From positions 489,572 to 553,571 of the forward strand of contig JAFNMF010000001.1 of assembly GCA_026537415.1 (NCBI GenBank): a stretch of DNA of 64,000 bases. Direction: 5' to 3'. Origin of the DNA: Acetobacteraceae bacterium B3987 (lineage in GTDB: Bacteria; Pseudomonadota; Alphaproteobacteria; Acetobacterales; Acetobacteraceae). The position numbers were made by a program, and so were the translations under genes. A model generated the notes under the pieces. It was not told where the DNA came from and did no database searches. It saw only the letters and a program-made list of their open reading frames with translations. This document shows, in pieces, positions 59,730-64,000 of this stretch (its first letter is position 1; every line of letters begins with the position of its first letter).

Positions 59730-61538
59730 TTGATTTCGCAGGGGCCTCAGGATGTTCAGTCCGATGGTCCAAACGGAGCTAGTCCAGGTTTGACCGAGGC
59801 CAATCAGAAACCCAATCCCACTCTCTCCATTACTCCCAGTCGCTCTGGCATAGAGCGTCGTTATGGAGATTTCCCCAGCTTTCCTGCTGCTCTTGATTAC
59901 GCAGCGCAGGGAGCCAGTGGCTTCAATATCTATTCTGGACGGGGAACCCTGCTGGAAGTCTTGCCCTACAGCAAACTGCGACAGCAGGCACATGCCACAG
60001 CCCGCCGTCTTCTCGGGCTAGGTCTCCAGCCGGGTGATAGGGTCGCCATTGTTGCGGAAAGTGATGGCGATTTCGCCCGGATTTTCTTTGGTTGCCAATA
60101 CGCTGGCCTCGTCCCTGCGCCGCTACCTCTGCCAGTCGCCTTCGGCGGTAAAGAGGGTTACATCAATACGCTGCGTGGCATGATTACCAGTGCCGATGCT
60201 CGGGCCGTTATCGTTCCGGAAGTCATTGGTGGATGGACAGCTGATATCATTGCCGATTTCCCGCTTCTGTTCGGTGGTTCCCCTGCTGAACTGATGGCCC
60301 ACGAGGAAAAGGACATCCCTCTTCCAGAAATCAAGGAAGATGCCCTCTCCTATCTTCAGTTCTCTTCTGGCAGTACACGCTTCCCTATGGGGATCAGTGT
60401 GACGCAGAAAGCTGGCATGGCCAATGCTCATGCCATCGCCCAATATGGTCTTCAGGTCTATCCCAGCTCTGATGAACGTGACGATCGCTGCGTTTCGTGG
60501 CTGCCTCTCTATCACGATATGGGGCTAGTCGGGTTCTTCCTGACGCCAATGACCTGTCAGCTTTCTGTTGATCTCCTCCCTACACGGGAATTTGCACGTC
60601 GTCCCCACATCTGGCTGGAGCTAATCGCCCGAAACAAGGCAACCATGTCCTATAGCCCTTCTTTCGGCTATGAACTCTGCGCCCGCCGTGGTGCACGAGA
60701 GGATATCGACCTGTCTTCATGGCGCGTTGCCGGTATCGGTGGCGACATGATCCGCCCACATATCATCCATAATTTTGCAGAGACCTTCGCCAAGCGAGGC
60801 TTCGATCAAAAAGCCTTTGTTGCCAGCTATGGCATGGCTGAAACCACACTGGCCATCAGCTTCGCACCTCTCAATACCGGGCTACGTACCGATACGGTCG
60901 ATCTCTCCGTCATGGAACGAGAGGATTATGCTCAGCCAGCTGAAAAAAACACGGAAACAGCCCGTGACTTCGTTCTATGTGGCGTCTGCCTTCCAGAGCA
61001 TCAAATTGAGGTTCGGGACGGGGCTGGAAACGTACTGAAAGAACGTCAGGTCGGCACCGTCTATGTCCGTGGCCCTAGCCTCATGAAGGGGTATTTCAGA
61101 CGTCCAAAAGAAACAGCCAACGCCTTCTCCGCTGATGGCTGGCTGAATACCGGCGACATTGGCTACATGCTGGATAACCAGATCGTCATTACCGGACGGG
61201 CCAAGGACCTCATCATCATCAACGCTCGGAATATCTGGCCGCAAGATCTAGAATGGGCTGCCGAGCATGAGGTTGCCTCTCTTCGTTCTCGTGACGTTGC
61301 GGTTTTTTCCGTTGATGACAATCAGGGAGAGCGTGTCGTGGCTCTGGTTCAGTGCCGTTACACAGACGAAGAACCTCGTAACAAGCTTAAAGAAGAATTG
61401 GTTGCTCTCTTCCGCCGTCTACATGGTATTGATGTAGACGTGGTTCTGGTGCCGCCACGGTCTCTGCCTCAAACCTCCTCTGGGAAACTGACCCGGGCCC
61501 GTGCTAGGGCCATGTATCTTAACGGGGATTTTACCTAA
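59730..61538 (+). CDS. Fatty acyl-AMP ligase / acyl-ACP synthetase of the sphingolipid cluster
   Basis: 602 residues from TTG 59730; TTG 59790 is an alternative start. An ANL-superfamily adenylating enzyme: LPLYHDMGLVGFF and the FAAL-type YLQFSSGSTRFPMG (P-loop, about 210-223), YGMAETTLAIS, DGWLNTGDIGYM and C-terminal SSGKLTRARAR. It should activate a fatty acid and load it on the adjacent carrier protein for serine palmitoyltransferase, as in Caulobacter sphingolipid synthesis. No ATG is available near the start. Confidence 0.87.
   Translation: MISQGPQDVQSDGPNGASPGLTEANQKPNPTLSITPSRSGIERRYGDFPSFPAALDYAAQGASGFNIYSGRGTLLEVLPYSKLRQQAHATARRLLGLGLQPGDRVAIVAESDGDFARIFFGCQYAGLVPAPLPLPVAFGGKEGYINTLRGMITSADARAVIVPEVIGGWTADIIADFPLLFGGSPAELMAHEEKDIPLPEIKEDALSYLQFSSGSTRFPMGISVTQKAGMANAHAIAQYGLQVYPSSDERDDRCVSWLPLYHDMGLVGFFLTPMTCQLSVDLLPTREFARRPHIWLELIARNKATMSYSPSFGYELCARRGAREDIDLSSWRVAGIGGDMIRPHIIHNFAETFAKRGFDQKAFVASYGMAETTLAISFAPLNTGLRTDTVDLSVMEREDYAQPAEKNTETARDFVLCGVCLPEHQIEVRDGAGNVLKERQVGTVYVRGPSLMKGYFRRPKETANAFSADGWLNTGDIGYMLDNQIVITGRAKDLIIINARNIWPQDLEWAAEHEVASLRSRDVAVFSVDDNQGERVVALVQCRYTDEEPRNKLKEELVALFRRLHGIDVDVVLVPPRSLPQTSSGKLTRARARAMYLNGDFT
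59752..59793 (+). CDS. Possible 13-residue leader peptide overlapping the ligase start
   Basis: ATG 59752 has AGGGG seven bases upstream, far better than any signal for the ligase TTG starts. The frame reads MFSPMVQTELVQV and stops at TGA 59791-59793, overlapping the in-frame ligase TTG at 59790. This would couple ligase translation to the peptide. It could also be coincidence or a frameshift in the sequence. Confidence 0.35.
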   Translation: MFSPMVQTELVQV

Positions 61539-61614
61539 GAGCTAAAGGGCCATTCCTCATTCAGGGAAGATCATGTGGGTCTTCCCTCTTCGCTTGGTCG
61601 CAAAGGGACAAGAC

Positions 61615-61869
61615 ATGACAGACAGTGTTGCTGATATCTCTCACATGATTCTCCAGAAGCTGCTGGAGAACCCAAAAGTGCCACGCGATATTTCCGAAAA
61701 TAGCCGGATTGTTGAGGACCTGGCCTTCGACAGCCTTGCTGTCATGAACTTTGTGATGGAGATTGAAGATACGCTTGATGTCTCCGTCCCCCTCGATAAA
61801 TTGGCAGACATCCGTACCATTAAAGATCTGGCGTCCTGCCTGCATACCATCAAGGCAGAACAGGCATGA
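61615..61869 (+). CDS. Acyl carrier protein of the sphingolipid cluster
   Basis: 84 residues. The phosphopantetheine Ser is in FDSLAVMNF (about residue 43), inside the usual helix II. The charged IEDTLDVSVP is typical of ACPs. AAGGGA lies seven bases before ATG 61615. Stop overlaps the spt start (ATGA). A dedicated ACP beside serine palmitoyltransferase is known in sphingolipid-making Alphaproteobacteria. Confidence 0.92.
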   Translation: MTDSVADISHMILQKLLENPKVPRDISENSRIVEDLAFDSLAVMNFVMEIEDTLDVSVPLDKLADIRTIKDLASCLHTIKAEQA

Positions 61870-63065
61870 GTGCCGGTATTTTTGACAAATACGCTGCCCT
61901 GAAGGGAAACTACGACTCCCTAATGGCTGCAAGCCCGAGAAACCCTTTCGGCGTTGTGATAGAGCGTCCACTTTCAGCCACAATTGGTATTATTGAAGGA
62001 CGTGAAACGCTTCTCTTCGGGACCAATAATTATCTTGGCCTCAGCCAGTCTGCGGCCGCACGAGATGCCGCCATCCATACAGCAAAGACGATGGGTGTCG
62101 GCACGACAGGGTCCCGCATCGCTAACGGTACGTTCGGTCTGCACCAAAAGCTAGAAAAAGCTTTGGCTACTGTCTTTAGAAAAAAACATGCCATGGTTTT
62201 TTCTACGGGTTACCAGGCCAATCTGGGAACGATTTCAGCCCTTGTGAACAAGGATGATATTCTCTTCCTTGATGCCGACAGTCATGCTTCCATTTATGAT
62301 GGAGCCCGTCTCTCTGGTGCGCAGGTTATCCGTTTCCGTCACAATGATCCGGCTGATCTGGAGAAACGTGTTGCCAGAACAGACAAGACGACTGGGGCTC
62401 GCCTGATCATCGCTGAAGGCATTTACTCCATGACAGGGAATATTGCCCCTCTCAAGGAATTTGTAGATGTCAAAAAACGGCACAATATCCCCCTCATGGT
62501 GGATGAGGCCCATTCCTTTGGTGTGCTGGGCGATCACGGCCGTGGCGTTGCAGAAATGCAGGGTTGTGAAGATGATATCGACTTCATTGTCGGTACCTTC
62601 TCCAAATCACTTGGGACCGTTGGAGGCTATTGCGTAACAGATCATGATGAGATTGATCTCATGCGCCTCTGCTCACGGCCTTATATGTTCACGGCTTCTC
62701 TGCCGCCTGAAATCATTGCGGCAACTTTGGCAGCTCTGGAGGAAATTGAAACTCGCCCAGACCTGCGCCAGAAGCTTCAGGAAAATGCGGCCCGTCTGCA
62801 TCAGGGCTTCAAGTCAGTCGGGCTGAATACGAGTAACTTCATTTCTCCCGTCATCGCCGTCACTCTGGAAGATATTCCGCAGGCTATTACCTTCTGGAAT
62901 GCCCTTCTGGATGCTGGCGTTTACGTCAATCTTTCTCTGCCTCCGGCAACCCCCGACAACAGACCGCTGCTGCGCTGTTCTGTCATGGCAGCCCACTCCG
63001 CTACCGAGATTGATCGGGCAGTAGAAACATTCGGCACCATTGCCAAAGAACTGAAACTTGTCTGA
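61866..63065 (+). CDS. spt: Serine palmitoyltransferase
   Basis: 399 residues, soluble alpha-oxoamine synthase. Condenses serine with an acyl thioester to 3-ketosphinganine, the first sphingolipid step. FGTNNYLGLS, GTTGSRIANGT, VDEAHSFGVLG and the PLP Lys in GTFSKSLGTVGG (about 241-252) are present. The cluster order ligase-ACP-SPT supports SPT over AONS or KBL. No membrane helix. Confidence 0.92.
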   Translation: MSAGIFDKYAALKGNYDSLMAASPRNPFGVVIERPLSATIGIIEGRETLLFGTNNYLGLSQSAAARDAAIHTAKTMGVGTTGSRIANGTFGLHQKLEKALATVFRKKHAMVFSTGYQANLGTISALVNKDDILFLDADSHASIYDGARLSGAQVIRFRHNDPADLEKRVARTDKTTGARLIIAEGIYSMTGNIAPLKEFVDVKKRHNIPLMVDEAHSFGVLGDHGRGVAEMQGCEDDIDFIVGTFSKSLGTVGGYCVTDHDEIDLMRLCSRPYMFTASLPPEIIAATLAALEEIETRPDLRQKLQENAARLHQGFKSVGLNTSNFISPVIAVTLEDIPQAITFWNALLDAGVYVNLSLPPATPDNRPLLRCSVMAAHSATEIDRAVETFGTIAKELKLV

Positions 63066-63083
63066 CACGTTCCAGACAGACTA

Positions 63084-63126
63084 AAATCCTCTGGAAGATT
63101 ATTTTTCATAATATTCCGGAGGATTT
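63084..63126. terminator. Bidirectional terminator between spt and the convergent partial gene
   Basis: AAATCCTCTGGAA pairs with TTCCGGAGGATTT (one G-T pair), extended by ATTAT/ATAAT, giving a long stem with a five-base loop and T-rich ends on both strands. Confidence 0.85.
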
Positions 63127-63147
63127 CCTATTGCCCAGCTATCTAGG

Positions 63148-64000
63148 TCAGTTTTTTGCTTTCCTAGACCGTACATGTCGGGCCCGCCATAAAAAAAGCG
63201 GAAGGGTGAGAAGCGGATGTTCCTTCTCAAAAGCCGATACATAAATGGTCTTACCCGTGTGACGCTGTATCTTCCATAAAAGATACGCCACCCCATCCCT
63301 GAACGTAAAAGCCGCCTTGATAAGACGGGCTACATTCAGAGGCTTTCCAAAAGCGTTTACTTTGTCCCAGTTTCTTGCAGCCTTGTCCCGAGCAGATGCG
63401 GTCAGTTGGGGGTATAACAGCCCTCCTTCACTACGATAGCTCAGGGAAGCCCTGCGCCAAGCTGCTTTTAGGACAGCCTCATAACGCTCTTCCTTCCCAG
63501 CCAGAAGGTTATAGCTGCGCCCTTTCTTTTCCACACGCAACTCTGCGGCATAGGTATGGGCAAACAAATTATGCCAATATTGTGCTGCCTCGCCTTCCTC
63601 GGGCCCCAAAAGCGCAGCCCAACAAGAAGCTGTAATCACACATTGACTGATCGCCTGCAAAAGACTATCAGCACCTCCTTCGTTCCTCACCCAGACCATA
63701 CGAACAGGCTGACAAAAACGGGCCCATATAGTCGTATCCAGCGTAAAAAGCGTACTCCGCTTCAGAAATTGCTGAAGGGACAAAAAAGCTACTTTGGCCC
63801 GTAATGTCGTCCCCCCCTCTACCTTATGCTCCATATAATAGACATTGGGGGGGAGCAGACGGTTCGCTAGACGAGCTAAGGCACTCCCACCCAGACTTTC
63901 TGGCCGGTCAGTAATAACATAGAAATCAAGTATCCCATCAGGGTCTACATCACGAAGAACCGAACCATAAAACAGAACGCCCAGAGGTTGTCTATCCAGC
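63148..64000 (-). CDS. Nucleotidyltransferase-like protein, N-terminus outside the window
   Basis: The frame stays open from the stop at 63148 to base 64000, at least 283 residues. The upstream part reads LGVLFYGSVLRDVDPDG then LDFYVITD, the GS...DxD pattern of a nucleotidyltransferase fold, so ATG 63834 is not the true start. The C-terminal half is helical and basic (KAAWRRASLSYRSEGG; WRARHVRSRKAKN). No closer family is recognised. It converges on the sphingolipid cluster and may belong to envelope lipid metabolism, but that is inference. Confidence 0.6.
   Translation of the reverse strand, partial: LDRQPLGVLFYGSVLRDVDPDGILDFYVITDRPESLGGSALARLANRLLPPNVYYMEHKVEGGTTLRAKVAFLSLQQFLKRSTLFTLDTTIWARFCQPVRMVWVRNEGGADSLLQAISQCVITASCWAALLGPEEGEAAQYWHNLFAHTYAAELRVEKKGRSYNLLAGKEERYEAVLKAAWRRASLSYRSEGGLLYPQLTASARDKAARNWDKVNAFGKPLNVARLIKAAFTFRDGVAYLLWKIQRHTGKTIYVSAFEKEHPLLTLPLFLWRARHVRSRKAKN

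Overview
The window comes from the chromosome of an alphaproteobacterium, most likely an acetic acid bacterium (Acetobacteraceae). The basis is the mutM / rpsT-dnaA-dnaN-recF-gyrB block, a DUF1013 cell-cycle regulator (TrcR) beside purEK, the tolC-valS and nrdR-nusB-thiL neighbourhoods, a soluble bacterial serine palmitoyltransferase set, and a moderate base composition with many TTG/GTG starts. Several clusters look slimmed down compared with the usual alphaproteobacterial arrangement: no ubiB between ubiE and coaBC, no popZ-like gene between tolC and valS, no rib genes before nusB, and no yajC before secD. This is compatible with a reduced, possibly insect- or nectar-associated lineage, but genus and lifestyle are inference.

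Layout: 1-1.5 kb, start of a UvrD/PcrA helicase diverging from two tandem radC-like genes. 1.5-4.3 kb, trcR-purE-purK and rpmE on the minus strand. 4.5-9.5 kb, mscL plus a small secreted protein, secD-secF, a Gfo/Idh/MocA oxidoreductase and an Imm-like membrane protein. 9.5-23 kb, uup, cydDC, a lipoprotein with recQ, a PCu(A)C-like protein, nrdR-nusB-thiL, a GNAT-like protein, an SDR, a possible 39-residue protein, and glk. 23-30 kb, tRNA-Cys, tolC, valS, ilvD, msrA. 30-36 kb, an uncharacterised ABC system, then dut-coaBC-ubiE. 35.7-47.7 kb, mutM, rpsT, dnaA, dnaN, recF, gyrB, a DUF3108 protein, glmU-glmS. 47.8-51.8 kb, a CPA1 antiporter with a CRP-like tail and a POT-type transporter. 51.9-58.3 kb, a complete thiamine operon thiC-thiO-thiS-thiG-thiE-thiF-thiD behind a TPP riboswitch. 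58.3-64 kb, alr, then a sphingolipid-initiation cluster (fatty acyl-AMP ligase / acyl-ACP synthetase, acyl carrier protein, serine palmitoyltransferase) and a partial nucleotidyltransferase-like gene running off the end.

Functional themes: DNA replication and repair (dnaA, dnaN, recF, gyrB, recQ, mutM, dut, uvrD-like, radC), cofactor synthesis (thiamine, CoA, ubiquinone), envelope biogenesis (SecDF, TolC, GlmU/GlmS, Alr, sphingolipids), and respiratory-oxidase support (CydDC). The least explained items are the radC pair with reciprocal loss of conserved parts and a probable non-AUG start, the ABC system with a broken signature motif and no binding protein, the overlapped small ORF before glk, a leader-peptide arrangement before the sphingolipid cluster, and candidate leader or small-RNA structures around rpmE/trcR. 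I saw no insertion sequence, prophage, CRISPR array or rRNA.
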